NCBI RefSeq assembly: GCF_000960995.1
Contig: NZ_CP009435.1
Coordinates: 992,001 to 1,056,000, forward strand
From: Burkholderia glumae LMG 2196 = ATCC 33617
Lineage (GTDB): Bacteria > Pseudomonadota > Gammaproteobacteria > Burkholderiales > Burkholderiaceae
DNA: 64,000 nt
Direction of reading: 5' to 3'
Of the stretch, positions 8,399 to 17,851 are shown in pieces. A model generated the notes under the pieces. It was given only the letters and a program-made list of their open reading frames with translations. It did not search any database and was not told where the DNA came from. The position numbers were made by a program, and so were the translations under genes. Every line of letters begins with the position of its first letter. Within the stretch, counting starts at the first letter, position 1.

Positions 8399-8401
8399 AT
8401 G
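8337..8401 (+). repeat. Duplicated upstream region, copy 2
   Basis: Partner of 7504-7567. It keeps TGAGATAAATAT, GTTGTCA and TTGCACAAT in order, with one base of length difference. Conservation outside the coding region suggests functional promoter or operator elements or a fairly recent duplication. Confidence 0.6.
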
Positions 8402-8818
8402 CCTACGCCCGAGGAAAAAGCGGCGTTCTCCGAACGTCTCAAATTCGCCCTGCTGCGCAGCCCGGAAAAAGTGTCGGGCGCGACGGAGCTCGCGCTGCAT
8501 TTCAATCTGCGGCACCACGGCGAGCAGCCGGTCTCGCCGCAGACGGCGCACAAGTGGCTGAGCGGTCGCACCATCCCGACGCCCGACAAGCTCGCGACGC
8601 TGGCCGACTGGCTGCGCGTCGATCCGCACTGGCTGCACTACGGGCCGCCGCCCGCCACGGCGCGCAACACGCCGAAGCCACTGCCGCGCGACGAAAAGTA
8701 TCCGCCCACGCCCGAGACGATCGAACTCGCGACCAAGATCGAGGCGCTGTCGCCGCACCATCGCTACCTCGTGCAGGAGCTGATCGAACAGTTCTACGGC
8801 GACGCCTCCGAGCATTGA
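8399..8818 (+). CDS. Helix-turn-helix protein, second tandem copy
   Basis: 139 residues from ATG 8399 (MPTPEEKAAFSERLKFALLR). It is very similar to the gene at 7565 along its whole length. Differences are scattered in the DNA-binding region (QPVSPQTAHKWLSGRTIP, against DHPVSPQTTHKWLTGRTIP), in the linker after LHYGPPP, and at the C-terminus (GDASEH). The two probably bind similar sites. The paired genes sit between mnmE and yidC, an interruption of the usual order. It is followed by a bidirectional terminator shared with yidC. Confidence 0.8.
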   Translation: MPTPEEKAAFSERLKFALLRSPEKVSGATELALHFNLRHHGEQPVSPQTAHKWLSGRTIPTPDKLATLADWLRVDPHWLHYGPPPATARNTPKPLPRDEKYPPTPETIELATKIEALSPHHRYLVQELIEQFYGDASEH

Positions 8819-8906
8819 TCCGCCCCGCTTTCAGACGCGTCCGCGCGACGCGAGCCGGCCGGCCGCGCGCGCCGCGGGTGCCCCTTCACGATTGCCGCCT
8901 GTCATG

Positions 8907-8937
8907 AAAAAACGCCCGGCGCTGGCCGGGCATTTTT
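8907..8937. terminator. Bidirectional intrinsic terminator between the HTH gene and yidC
   Basis: GCCCGGC and GCCGGGC arms with a short loop (8914-8931), an A6 run on the left and T5 on the right. It can end transcription of both convergent units. Confidence 0.85.
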
Positions 8938-8995
8938 CGTCATGCGGGGCGAAACGCGGCGGCAGGCGGCATGAGGCCGCCGCGCCGCGCGGCCA

Positions 8996-10657
8996 TCAGG
9001 TGGCTTTCTTCTTGTTGCCGATCGCCCGCGTGATGTAGTACTGCTGCGCGATCGACAGCACGTTGTTGACGACGTAGTACAGCACGAGGCCCGCCGGGAA
9101 GAAGAAGAACATCACCGAGAACGCGATCGGCATGAACATCATCATCTTGGCCTGGACCGGGTCCGGCGGCGTCGGATTCAGGCGCGTCTGCAGGAACATC
9201 GAGCCGGCCATCAGCACCGGCAGGATGAAGTACGGATCACGCTGCGACAGGTCGTGGATCCAGAGAATCCAGGGCGCGCCGCGCATTTCGACCGAGGCCA
9301 GCAGCACCCAATACAGCGAGATGAACACCGGGATCTGGATCACCACCGGCAGGCAGCCGCCGAACGGGTTCACCTTCTCGGTCTTGTAGAGCTCCATCAG
9401 CGCCGCGTTCATCTTTTGCGGATCGCTCTTGAAGCGCTCGCGCAGCTGCTGCATGCGCGGCGTGATTTCCTTCATGCGCGCCATCGACTTGTAGCTGGCT
9501 GCCGACAGCGGGAAGAACACGGCCTTGATCAGCACCGTCAGCAGCACGATCGACCAGCCCCAGTTGCCCACATAGCCGTGGATCTTCTGCAGCAGCCAGA
9601 ACAGCGGCTTGGCGATGATCGTGACCCAGCCGTAGTCCTTCACGAGGTCGAGGCCCGGGGCGATGCCCTCGAGCACGCGCTCCTCCTCCGGCCCGGCGAA
9701 CAGGCGTGCGGACACGTCGGCCGACTGGCCCGGCTCGATCGTCTTGACCGGCTCCTTCACGCCGATGCGGTACAGCGACGGGTCGATCTTCTCGACGTAG
9801 ATATCGCGCTTGACGCCCGCCTGCGGAATCCAGGCCGACGCGAAGTAGTGCTGCACCATCGCGACCCAGCCGTTGTCCGCCGAGGTGACGTACTCGGCCT
9901 TGTTCTTGTCGATGTCGCTGAAGGTGATCTTCTGGAAGTGCTTCTGATCGGTGTAGACCGCCGGCCCGAGGAACGTATGCGAGAACAGCGGCGTTTCCAC
10001 CGGCGTGCTGTCGCGCACGATTTCCATGTAGACGGTGGGCGTGACGGGGGCGGTGCCGACGTTTTCGATCTTCGTGTCGACGCCGATCACGTAGCTGCCG
10101 CGCGTGAACGTGTAGGTCTTCACGACCTTCACGCCACCCTTTTCCTGCGACTCGAACGACAGCTTCAGCGTGTCCTGGCCGGCGGCGAGCGAGCGCGGGC
10201 CGCTCAGCGGCGTGAACAGGTCGTTGTGGTTCGGGAAGTTGCCGCCCGTCACGCCGGTGCGTGCCAGGTAGGTGTGGTCCTTGGTGTGGTCGAACAGCGT
10301 GACGAACAGGTCCGGCTGCTTGCCGTCGCCCTCCTTCTTCAGCGTCAGCTTCGTCAGCGTGCCGCCGCGCGTGTCGATCTCGCCGTCATAGACGTCGGTC
10401 GAGAACGGCACGAGTTGCGCCTGGGCGATCGGCGTGGTGGCCGCGGGCGCCTGGGTCGAGGCGGCCGGCAGGGCTGCCGTCGCGCCGCTCGCCGCCGAAG
10501 CGCCGGTGTCGGCGCCGCCCTTGGAGGCCGCGACGTTGGTCTGCGTGACGTTCGGGAAGAACATCGACTGGCGTCCATGGGCACGCTGCCAGTTGTCGAA
10601 CAGCATGACCGCTGACATGAAGAAGATCACCCATAGGACGGTGCGTTTGATATCCAT
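8996..10657 (-). CDS. yidC: Membrane protein insertase YidC
   Basis: 553 residues. The N-terminal membrane anchor is TVLWVIFFMSAVMLFDNW, followed by a large periplasmic beta domain (about 60-340) with a low-complexity Ala/Thr stretch near its start. The conserved insertase core is C-terminal (WGWSIVLLTVLIKAVFFPLS, MQQLRERFKSDPQKMNAALM, then three more membrane segments), ending in a basic NKKKAT tail. It inserts and folds inner-membrane proteins with or without SecYEG. It lies 8 bp after yidD on the same strand and is co-transcribed with rpmH, rnpA and yidD in most bacteria. Confidence 0.98.
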   Translation of the reverse strand: MDIKRTVLWVIFFMSAVMLFDNWQRAHGRQSMFFPNVTQTNVAASKGGADTGASAASGATAALPAASTQAPAATTPIAQAQLVPFSTDVYDGEIDTRGGTLTKLTLKKEGDGKQPDLFVTLFDHTKDHTYLARTGVTGGNFPNHNDLFTPLSGPRSLAAGQDTLKLSFESQEKGGVKVVKTYTFTRGSYVIGVDTKIENVGTAPVTPTVYMEIVRDSTPVETPLFSHTFLGPAVYTDQKHFQKITFSDIDKNKAEYVTSADNGWVAMVQHYFASAWIPQAGVKRDIYVEKIDPSLYRIGVKEPVKTIEPGQSADVSARLFAGPEEERVLEGIAPGLDLVKDYGWVTIIAKPLFWLLQKIHGYVGNWGWSIVLLTVLIKAVFFPLSAASYKSMARMKEITPRMQQLRERFKSDPQKMNAALMELYKTEKVNPFGGCLPVVIQIPVFISLYWVLLASVEMRGAPWILWIHDLSQRDPYFILPVLMAGSMFLQTRLNPTPPDPVQAKMMMFMPIAFSVMFFFFPAGLVLYYVVNNVLSIAQQYYITRAIGNKKKAT

Positions 10658-10665
10658 GCGTTGTC

Positions 10666-10932
10666 TCAGAGTCGATGGGACGGCGCTTCAGCTTCGGTTG
10701 GAGCGCGGGTATCGGGGTTGGGAGGCGGAACCAGATCGACGCCCCCCGCGGAAAACGGATGGCACCGGCACAAGCGCCGGGCGGCAAGGTAGGTGCCGCG
10801 CGCGGCGCCATGATACTGGATTGCCTCGCGCGCGTATTCCGAACAAGAAGGATAAAAACGGCAACGGCTGCCGAGCAGCGGGCTCACGGCAGCCTTGTAG
10901 AAACGCAGCAACGCGATCAATACCGTTTGCAT
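10666..10932 (-). CDS. yidD: Membrane protein insertion efficiency factor YidD
   Basis: 88 residues from ATG 10932 (MQTVLIALLRFYKAAVSPLL). The family signature is present: AVSPLLGSRCRFYPSCSEYA, followed by CRCHPF. Small amphipathic membrane-associated protein that assists YidC-dependent insertion. The nine extra upstream codons in the open frame are not part of the family. It lies between rnpA and yidC as usual. The C-terminal tail after GGVDLVPPP is variable in the family. Confidence 0.95.
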   Translation of the reverse strand: MQTVLIALLRFYKAAVSPLLGSRCRFYPSCSEYAREAIQYHGAARGTYLAARRLCRCHPFSAGGVDLVPPPNPDTRAPTEAEAPSHRL

Positions 10933-11000
10933 AACTGTCGACGCTTCGCGCGCCGCCATGTGGCCGGCCGGACCAGCCCGCCAGCCGAACCTCGGGAACC

Positions 11001-11474
11001 TCAGCCGGACGCCGGTCCGGCCCCGCCGGGACCGCGCCGGGCGACCTCGCGCGCGGCCTTGTCGAGCAGCTCGCGAATCTCGCCTTCGCAGAGCGCCGCG
11101 AGCGGCGCGGAGGCCGCGCTCGGCATCGCCTTGCGATCGAAGCGCGCGTGCAGGCGCAGCAGGATGTCCCAGCCCGCGAACTCGGCGCGCCGCAGACGAA
11201 ACGCCTCGCGGGCGAGCCGCTTCACCAGGTTGCGCGTGACCGCGCGCGGCGCCTGCTTCTTGCCGACCACGAGGCCCAGACGCGCATCGCCGCCCGTCGG
11301 CTTGCCGTACACGACGAAGTGCGCGGAGCGCCGCCAGGGGCGCAAACGAAAAACGGATGAGAATTCATCCGTTTTCAGAAGTCGCGCAGCTTTCGGGAAC
11401 GTCGCGCCCGCCGGCAACGGATCGATGCGCGGGCCTGCGACTGCCTCGCCCGCCTCGCCGCGGACGGCGGACAC
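11001..11474 (-). CDS. rnpA: Ribonuclease P protein component
   Basis: Basic protein with the RNase P fold: LLKTDEFSSVFRLRPWRR at the substrate-binding end, RLGLVVGKKQAPRAVTRNLV and then KRLAREAFRL (the RNR-type basic motif). It binds the catalytic RNA and the 5' leader of pre-tRNA. The start is uncertain. The frame opens at GTG 11522 inside rpmH. I chose GTG 11474, which lies 16 bp after rpmH; family homology begins only near ATFPKAARLLK. The C-terminal extension (EVARRGPGGAGP) is low-complexity. Part of the rpmH-rnpA-yidD-yidC operon. Confidence 0.93.
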   Translation of the reverse strand: MSAVRGEAGEAVAGPRIDPLPAGATFPKAARLLKTDEFSSVFRLRPWRRSAHFVVYGKPTGGDARLGLVVGKKQAPRAVTRNLVKRLAREAFRLRRAEFAGWDILLRLHARFDRKAMPSAASAPLAALCEGEIRELLDKAAREVARRGPGGAGPASG

Positions 11475-11490
11475 GGCGCTTCGCCCGGCC

Positions 11491-11625
11491 TTAGATGGCG
11501 AGACGCTTGCGGCCCTTCGCACGGCGCGCGTTGATGACCTTGCGGCCGCCCGCCGTCTTCATGCGAACGCGGAAGCCATGGGTGCGCTTACGGCGCGTCA
11601 CGGAAGGTTGGTAGGTACGTTTCAT
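11491..11625 (-). CDS. rpmH: 50S ribosomal protein L34
   Basis: 44 residues, the normal length, beginning [20 protein letters not shown] and ending [10 protein letters not shown]34 is a very basic structural protein of the large subunit. It is the first gene of the rpmH-rnpA-yidD-yidC operon and is divergent from dnaA, the standard arrangement near bacterial dnaA. Confidence 0.98.
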
Positions 11626-12044
11626 GTTGCTCTCACTTGTTCGAGAATGTACGGAATCAGGGGACCGCGTGCCCGATCCTTCAGGCCACCGGGCGAACGC
11701 AATCGCCGAAAATCTAGGATTGGTTTTCGCGGAACCCGCTATTTAAACCGTTTTTCTGTGGATGGTCAATACTTTAGCCCCATCCGCGCGCCCTGCCCGG
11801 CTACCGCCGCCCCCACCCGCCCCAACGACGCATCCCTGTGGATAACTCCCTCGCCACCGGCTTTTGGCGTTAGAATCTCGCCTTATCTCCAAGAATCCCG
11901 CACGCCGCTCCGGCCCGACCTGTGCCCCAAACCCCTTGCGGCACGCGCCTCCGGAGCCTGCTCGCTCGGCCGCACGGGCCTTGTCGGCGACCCGCGACAA
12001 GGGCGGCCTCGGCCGCGGTGCAACCCAAGAATGACAGCAACTCG
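11626..12044. promoter_or_regulatory. Divergent rpmH/dnaA regulatory region with one DnaA box
   Basis: About 420 bp. It includes an AT-rich patch (11735-11775) and one perfect DnaA box, TGTGGATAA at 11837-11845. A weaker match (TGTGGATGG) starts near 11757. One box fits autoregulation of dnaA; I do not see the multi-box cluster or the CTACTAC tract found at 24.8 and 56.4 kb. No gene is supported; the open frame upstream of the dnaA ATG is chance. Confidence 0.6.
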
Positions 12045-13649
12045 ATGAACGATTTCTGGCAACACTGTTCCGCCCTGCTGGAGCGTGAATTGACGCCCCA
12101 GCAGTACGTGACGTGGATCAAACCGCTGGCGCCGGTGGCGTTCGACGCCACCGCACAGACGCTGTCCATTGCCGCCCCCAACCGCTTCAAGCTCGACTGG
12201 GTCAAAAGCCAGTTCTCGGGCCGGATCTCCGATCTGGCCCGGGATTTCTGGAAGGCCCCGATCGACGTCCAGTTCGTGCTCGACCCGAAGGCCGGCGCGC
12301 GCGGCAGCGCTCCGGCGGTCGCGCCACGGCCGTCGGTGGGCGCGACCGCTGCGGCCACCGGCATGGCGCCGGCGGCGCCCGCCGCGAAGCCGGCGGCCGC
12401 ACCCGAGGTGATCGCCCAGGCCGCGCCGAATCCGGCCGTCGCCGCGGCGCAGGCCGCGCAGGCGGCCGCCCACGCGGCGGCCCAGGCCGCCGCGCTGAAC
12501 GCCGACGACGCCGCCGACCTCGACCTGCCGAGCCTGACCGCGCACGAGGCCGCCGCCGGCCGTCGCACCTGGCGGCCCGGCAGCGGCGCACCCGCGGCCG
12601 GCGGCGACGCGGCCGATTCGACCTACGAGCGCTCGAAGCTGAACCCGGTGCTGACCTTCGACAACTTCGTCACCGGCAAGGCCAACCAGCTCGCGCGCGC
12701 CGCGGCGATCCAGGTCGCCGACAACCCCGGGGTGTCGTACAACCCGCTGTTCCTCTACGGCGGCGTCGGCCTCGGCAAGACCCACCTGATCCACGCGATC
12801 GGCAACCAGCTGCTGCTCGACAAGTCCGGCGCGCGAATCCGCTACATCCACGCCGAGCAATACGTGTCGGACGTGGTAAAGGCCTACCAGCGCAAGGCGT
12901 TCGACGACTTCAAGCGCTACTACCACTCGCTCGACCTGCTGCTGATCGACGATATCCAGTTCTTCTCGGGCAAGTCGCGCACGCAGGAGGAATTCTTCTA
13001 CGCGTTCGAGGCGCTGGTCGCCAACAAGGCGCAGGTGATCATCACGAGCGACACCTATCCGAAGGAAATCTCGGGCATCGACGACCGCCTGATCTCGCGC
13101 TTCGATTCGGGCCTGACCGTGGCGATCGAGCCGCCCGAGCTCGAGATGCGCGTCGCGATCCTGATGCGCAAGGCGCAGTCGGAGGGCGTGAGCCTGTCCG
13201 AGGACGTCGCGTTCTTCGTCGCCAAGCACCTGCGCTCGAACGTGCGCGAGCTCGAGGGCGCGCTGCGCAAGATCCTCGCGTATTCGAAGTTCCACGGCCG
13301 CGAGATCTCGATCGAGCTGACCAAGGAAGCGCTGAAGGACCTGCTGACGGTGCAGAACCGGCAGATCTCCGTGGAGAACATCCAGAAGACCGTTGCCGAC
13401 TTCTACAACATCAAGGTCGCCGACATGTACTCGAAGAAGCGCCCGGCGAACATCGCGCGGCCGCGCCAGATCGCGATGTACCTGGCCAAGGAGCTGACCC
13501 AGAAGAGCCTGCCCGAGATCGGCGAGCTGTTCGGCGGGCGCGACCACACCACGGTGCTGCACGCGGTGCGCAAGATCGCCGACGAGCGCGGCAAGGATGC
13601 CCAGCTGAACCACGAGCTGCACGTGCTCGAGCAGACGCTGAAGGGATGA
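12045..13649 (+). CDS. dnaA: Chromosomal replication initiator DnaA
   Basis: 534 residues from ATG 12045 (MNDFWQHCSALLERELTPQQ). Domain I covers about 1-80. A long Ala/Pro-rich linker (domain II) runs about 84-190, longer than in E. coli. The AAA+ domain has Walker A GGVGLGKT at 239-246 and Walker B LLLIDDIQFF. Domain IV ends with the DNA-binding GGRDHTTVLHAVRKI. It binds TTATCCACA boxes and opens the origin. dnaN and gyrB follow on the same strand. Confidence 0.98.
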   Translation: MNDFWQHCSALLERELTPQQYVTWIKPLAPVAFDATAQTLSIAAPNRFKLDWVKSQFSGRISDLARDFWKAPIDVQFVLDPKAGARGSAPAVAPRPSVGATAAATGMAPAAPAAKPAAAPEVIAQAAPNPAVAAAQAAQAAAHAAAQAAALNADDAADLDLPSLTAHEAAAGRRTWRPGSGAPAAGGDAADSTYERSKLNPVLTFDNFVTGKANQLARAAAIQVADNPGVSYNPLFLYGGVGLGKTHLIHAIGNQLLLDKSGARIRYIHAEQYVSDVVKAYQRKAFDDFKRYYHSLDLLLIDDIQFFSGKSRTQEEFFYAFEALVANKAQVIITSDTYPKEISGIDDRLISRFDSGLTVAIEPPELEMRVAILMRKAQSEGVSLSEDVAFFVAKHLRSNVRELEGALRKILAYSKFHGREISIELTKEALKDLLTVQNRQISVENIQKTVADFYNIKVADMYSKKRPANIARPRQIAMYLAKELTQKSLPEIGELFGGRDHTTVLHAVRKIADERGKDAQLNHELHVLEQTLKG

Positions 13650-13834
13650 TCGCGGCGCGATGTGCGGGTGCCTTCGCGCGCGCGATGTGATACGCCGATC
13701 CCGGCCGAATTGAAAGGGGCGGTTCGGTTTTGAGGCACAATACAGGTTTATGACCGCCCTGGCGGCGGGAAGGCAGCGGCCCGCCGGGTGGGCGTTGCGT
13801 GGCTTGCAGGCCGTTAATTCAACGAAGGAACTCT

Positions 13835-14941
13835 ATGCAACTGGTCAAGACCGAACGAGACACTCTCCTCAGGCCGCTGCAAACCGTAAGCGGTATCGTC
13901 GAACGCCGCCATACGCTGCCGATCCTCGCGAACCTGCTGATCACGAAGACGGGTTCCGACGTATCGTTCCTGTCGACCGACCTCGAACTCCAGATCACCA
14001 CGCGCGCCGATTTCGGCGTCGGCGGCGAGCAGGTCGCGACCACCGTGGCCGCCCGCAAGCTGCTCGACATCCTGCGCGCCATGCCCGACGGCCAGGTCAC
14101 GCTGTCGCTCGCCGACAAGCGCCTGACGGTGCAGTCCGGCAAGAGCCGCTTCGCGCTGCAGACGCTGGCCGCCGACGAGTTCCCGACCGTTGCGCAGTCG
14201 AAGGACTTCGGCGCGAGCCTCGCGGTGCCGCAGAAGGCGTTCCGCCAGCTGCTCGGGATGGTCTACTTCGCGATGGCCCAGCAGGACATTCGCTATTACC
14301 TGAACGGCATGCTGCTGGTGGTGGACGGCGACCAGCTGATGGCCGTGGCCACCGACGGCCACCGTCTCGCTTACTCGTCGATGAAGATCGACGGCGGCAC
14401 CTTCCCGCGTCAGGAAGTGATCGTGCCGCGCAAGACCATCCTCGAACTGCAACGCCTGCTCGAGGACATCGACGACGTCGTCAACATCGACATCGCGCAG
14501 ACCCAGGCCAAGTTCACGTTCGGCCAGGTCGAACTGGTTTCGAAGCTGGTCGAGGGCAAGTTCCCGGACTTCCAGCGCGTGATCCCGAAGGCGCACAAGA
14601 ACACCTTCACGATCGGCCGCGAGGAACTGCAGCGTTCGCTGCAGCGCGCCGCGATCCTGACCTCCGATAAGTTCAAGGGCGTGCGCTGCATCGTCGCCCC
14701 GGGCCAGCTGAAGATCATGTCGACCAACGCCGACCAGGAAGAGGCGCAGGAAGAGCTCGAGATCGCGTACCAGGGCGACACGGTGGACATCGGCTTCAAC
14801 GTCACGTACCTGCTGGACGTGCTCGCGAACCTGAAGGTCGAGAACATCCAGGTGAGCCTCGGCGACGCCAGTTCGAGCGCGCTGATCACGATTCCCGAGA
14901 TCGACGAGTTCAAGTACGTGGTCATGCCGATGCGCATCTGA
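13835..14941 (+). CDS. dnaN: DNA polymerase III sliding clamp, beta subunit
   Basis: 368 residues from ATG 13835 (GAAGGAA upstream), normal length. It starts MQLVKTERDTLLRPLQTVSG and ends EIDEFKYVVMPMRI, where the conserved MPMR(I/L) tail helps form the peptide-binding pocket. Three clamp domains can be followed. It dimerises as a ring on DNA and tethers polymerase III. It lies 185 bp after dnaA and is followed by a terminator before gyrB. Confidence 0.98.
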   Translation: MQLVKTERDTLLRPLQTVSGIVERRHTLPILANLLITKTGSDVSFLSTDLELQITTRADFGVGGEQVATTVAARKLLDILRAMPDGQVTLSLADKRLTVQSGKSRFALQTLAADEFPTVAQSKDFGASLAVPQKAFRQLLGMVYFAMAQQDIRYYLNGMLLVVDGDQLMAVATDGHRLAYSSMKIDGGTFPRQEVIVPRKTILELQRLLEDIDDVVNIDIAQTQAKFTFGQVELVSKLVEGKFPDFQRVIPKAHKNTFTIGREELQRSLQRAAILTSDKFKGVRCIVAPGQLKIMSTNADQEEAQEELEIAYQGDTVDIGFNVTYLLDVLANLKVENIQVSLGDASSSALITIPEIDEFKYVVMPMRI

Positions 14942-14963
14942 GCGCGCTCGACACATCGACACA

Positions 14964-14994
14964 CCAAGGGGCGGCACGCCCCTTTGGCGTTTTT
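14964..14994 (+). terminator. Intrinsic terminator after dnaN
   Basis: Stem CCAAGGGGC / GCCCCTTTGG (one bulge) followed by a T tract at 14990-14994. It separates dnaN from gyrB, implying a separate gyrB promoter in the following 180 bp. Confidence 0.8.
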
Positions 14995-15178
14995 ATGGCA
15001 AATACGGGCCCGCGTCCGGCCGGCCGCCTCGCGCGGCGTTTTCCGGCCGTTTCTCCGTTTCGAACAGCCCGTTTCGCACCCCGAACGGCGCGAACGGATC
15101 ATTCGACGGGCCTCGTTTTCCTGACAGAAGCACCGGGCCGCAGCACTTCGTGGCGGCCAGCAGAACCGGAAGACATCC

Positions 15179-17656
15179 ATGACTGAACAGCACAATTCGC
15201 AGCCCGACAACAGCAGCTATGGCGCCTCGTCGATCCAGATCCTCGAGGGTCTGGAAGCGGTCCGCAAGCGGCCCGGGATGTACATCGGCGACACGTCTGA
15301 CGGCACCGGTCTGCACCATCTCGTGTTCGAGGTGCTCGACAACTCGATCGACGAGGCGCTGGCCGGCTATTGCAACGACATCCACGTGACGATCCACGCG
15401 GACAACTCGATCTCCATCACCGACAACGGACGCGGCATCCCGACCGACGTGAAGCTCGACGACAAGCACGAGCCCAAGCGCAGCGCCGCCGAGATCGTGA
15501 TGACCGAGTTGCACGCCGGCGGCAAGTTCGACCAGAACAGCTACAAGGTGTCGGGCGGCCTGCACGGCGTGGGGGTGTCGTGCGTGAACGCGCTGTCGAG
15601 CTGGTTGCGCCTGGTGGTGCGCCGCAACGGCAAGAAGCACTTCATGGAGTTCCACCGCGGCGTCGCGCAGAACCGCGTGCTCGAGACGCGCGACGGCGTG
15701 GAAGTGTCGCCGATGGAGGTCGTCGGCGAGACCGAGAACCGCGGCACCGAAGTGCATTTCATGGCCGATCCGACCATCTTCGGCACCGTCGAATACCACT
15801 ACGACATCCTCGCCAAGCGGATTCGCGAGCTGTCGTTCCTCAACAACGGCGTGCGCATCCGCCTGACCGACCAGCGCAGCGGCAAGGAAGACGATTTCGC
15901 GTTCGTGGGCGGCGTGAAGGGCTTCGTCGAGTACATCAACAAGACCAAGAGCGTGCTGCACCCGACCATCTTCCACATCATCGGCGAGAAGGACGGCGTG
16001 GGGGTGGAAGTGGCGATGCAGTGGAACGACAGCTACAACGAGAACGTGCTGTGTTTCACCAACAACATCCCGCAGCGCGACGGCGGCACCCACCTGACCG
16101 GCCTGCGCGCGGCGATGACGCGCGTGATCAACAAGTACATCGTCGACAACGAGATCGCCAAGAAGGCCAAGGTGGAGACGTCGGGCGACGACATGCGCGA
16201 AGGGCTCTCATGCGTGCTGTCGGTGAAGGTGCCGGAGCCGAAGTTCAGCTCGCAGACCAAGGACAAGCTGGTTTCGTCCGAGGTGCGCGCGCCGGTGGAG
16301 GAGGTGGTGGCCAAGGCGCTCGAGGAATTCCTGCTCGAGACGCCGAACGACGCGAAGATCATCTGCAGCAAGATCGTCGAGGCCGCGCGCGCGCGCGACG
16401 CCGCGCGCAAGGCGCGCGAGATGACGCGCCGCAAGGGCGTGCTCGACGGCGTCGGCCTGCCGGGCAAGCTCGCCGACTGCCAGGAGAAGGATCCGGCCAA
16501 GTGCGAGATCTACATCGTCGAGGGCGACTCGGCCGGCGGCTCCGCGAAGCAGGGCCGCGACCGCAAGTTCCAGGCGATCCTGCCGCTGCGCGGCAAGGTG
16601 CTGAACGTCGAGAAGGCGCGCTACGACAAGCTGCTGTCGTCGGAGCAGATCGTCACGCTGGTGACCGCGCTCGGCTGCGGGATCGGCAAGGACGACTACA
16701 ACCTCGAGAAGCTGCGCTACCACCGCATCATCATCATGACCGACGCGGACGTGGACGGTGCGCACATCCGCACGCTGCTGCTCACGTTCCTGTATCGCCA
16801 GATGCCGGACATGATCGAGCGCGGCTACGTGTACATCGCGCAGCCGCCGCTGTTCAAGGTGAAGGCCGGCAAGGACGAGCGCTACCTGAAGGACGAGGGC
16901 GAGCTGAACGCGCACATGCTGCGGCTCGCGCTGCATGGCTCGGAACTGCAGCCGGGCGGCGAGGCCGCGGCGATCTCGGGCGACGCGCTCGGGGCGCTGG
17001 CGCGCTCGTACCTGCTGTCGCGCGGGGTGGTGGAGCGGCTGGGGCGCCTGTACGACCCGGCCGCGCTCGAGGCGATCATGGATGGCGTGGCGATCGATCT
17101 GGCCGGCGAGCAGGCCGCGACGGCCTCGGCCGAGGCGCTGCAGGCCGCGATGCTCGCGGGCGATTCGATGAAGAACGAAGTGCGTGTGAAGACGCGCTAC
17201 GACGAGGCGCGCGAGCACTGGTCGCTGCGCATCGAGCGACCGCACCACGGCAACGTGCGGATTTCGGTGATCGACGAGGAGTTCCTGCTCACGGCCGACT
17301 ACAAGCAGCTGGTCAGCACCGCCGATACGTTCAAGGACCTGATCGGCGAGGGCGCGCTGATCAAGCGCGGCGAACGCAGCCAGGCCGTGAAGGACTTCAA
17401 GAGCGCGATGCAGTGGCTGATGGCGGATGCGGAGCGCAACGTGTCGAAGCAGCGCTACAAGGGGCTGGGCGAGATGAACCCCGAGCAGCTTTGGGAGACG
17501 ACGATGGATCCGAACGTGCGGCGTTTGCTGCGCGTGCAGATCGAGGATGCGATTGCCGCGGACGGAATCTTCACGACGCTGATGGGCGATGAGGTGGAGC
17601 CGAGAAGGGCGTTCATCGAGTCGAACGCGCTGCGGGCGGGGAATATTGATGTTTGA
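15179..17656 (+). CDS. gyrB: DNA gyrase subunit B
   Basis: 825 residues. The GHKL ATPase domain has VLDNSIDEALAGYCNDIHV, ITDNGRGIPTD and VSGGLHGVGVSCVNALS. A transducer domain follows, then TOPRIM (IYIVEGDSAGGSAKQGRDRK, IIMTDADVDGAHIRTLLLTF) and the C-terminal gyrase B tail (RRLLRVQIEDAI). The ATPase subunit drives negative supercoiling with GyrA. A proteobacterial insertion in the TOPRIM region (about 590-680) is present. It lies downstream of dnaN beyond a terminator and marks the edge of the conserved core; decayed mobile DNA follows directly. Confidence 0.98.
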   Translation: MTEQHNSQPDNSSYGASSIQILEGLEAVRKRPGMYIGDTSDGTGLHHLVFEVLDNSIDEALAGYCNDIHVTIHADNSISITDNGRGIPTDVKLDDKHEPKRSAAEIVMTELHAGGKFDQNSYKVSGGLHGVGVSCVNALSSWLRLVVRRNGKKHFMEFHRGVAQNRVLETRDGVEVSPMEVVGETENRGTEVHFMADPTIFGTVEYHYDILAKRIRELSFLNNGVRIRLTDQRSGKEDDFAFVGGVKGFVEYINKTKSVLHPTIFHIIGEKDGVGVEVAMQWNDSYNENVLCFTNNIPQRDGGTHLTGLRAAMTRVINKYIVDNEIAKKAKVETSGDDMREGLSCVLSVKVPEPKFSSQTKDKLVSSEVRAPVEEVVAKALEEFLLETPNDAKIICSKIVEAARARDAARKAREMTRRKGVLDGVGLPGKLADCQEKDPAKCEIYIVEGDSAGGSAKQGRDRKFQAILPLRGKVLNVEKARYDKLLSSEQIVTLVTALGCGIGKDDYNLEKLRYHRIIIMTDADVDGAHIRTLLLTFLYRQMPDMIERGYVYIAQPPLFKVKAGKDERYLKDEGELNAHMLRLALHGSELQPGGEAAAISGDALGALARSYLLSRGVVERLGRLYDPAALEAIMDGVAIDLAGEQAATASAEALQAAMLAGDSMKNEVRVKTRYDEAREHWSLRIERPHHGNVRISVIDEEFLLTADYKQLVSTADTFKDLIGEGALIKRGERSQAVKDFKSAMQWLMADAERNVSKQRYKGLGEMNPEQLWETTMDPNVRRLLRVQIEDAIAADGIFTTLMGDEVEPRRAFIESNALRAGNIDV

Positions 17657-17689
17657 GGGGTGTGTAGGTAAACACATAACCTGAGAAAA

Positions 17690-17718
17690 CGAGGCCCATG
17701 AGTTGAGGAATTTATGGG
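17690..17718 (+). terminator. Intrinsic terminator after gyrB
   Basis: GGCCCAT and ATGGGTC arms around a loop, followed by TTTTCT. The base composition becomes AT-richer from here on. Confidence 0.65.
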
Positions 17719-17851
17719 TCTTTTCTATTGGTAGATTGGGCTTATCGAGAATTCGTCGACGCGCATAGTTGCTCTTCGAATATTTCCGAGAACCTGGCCA
17801 TTGACGTCTTTCAGCTCGATGTGAACAAAACGCGGACAGCAATAAGAGTCG

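Noticed and set aside
12113..13690. Open frame overlapping dnaA in another phase
   Set aside because: Arg/Gly/Pro-rich shadow of dnaA.
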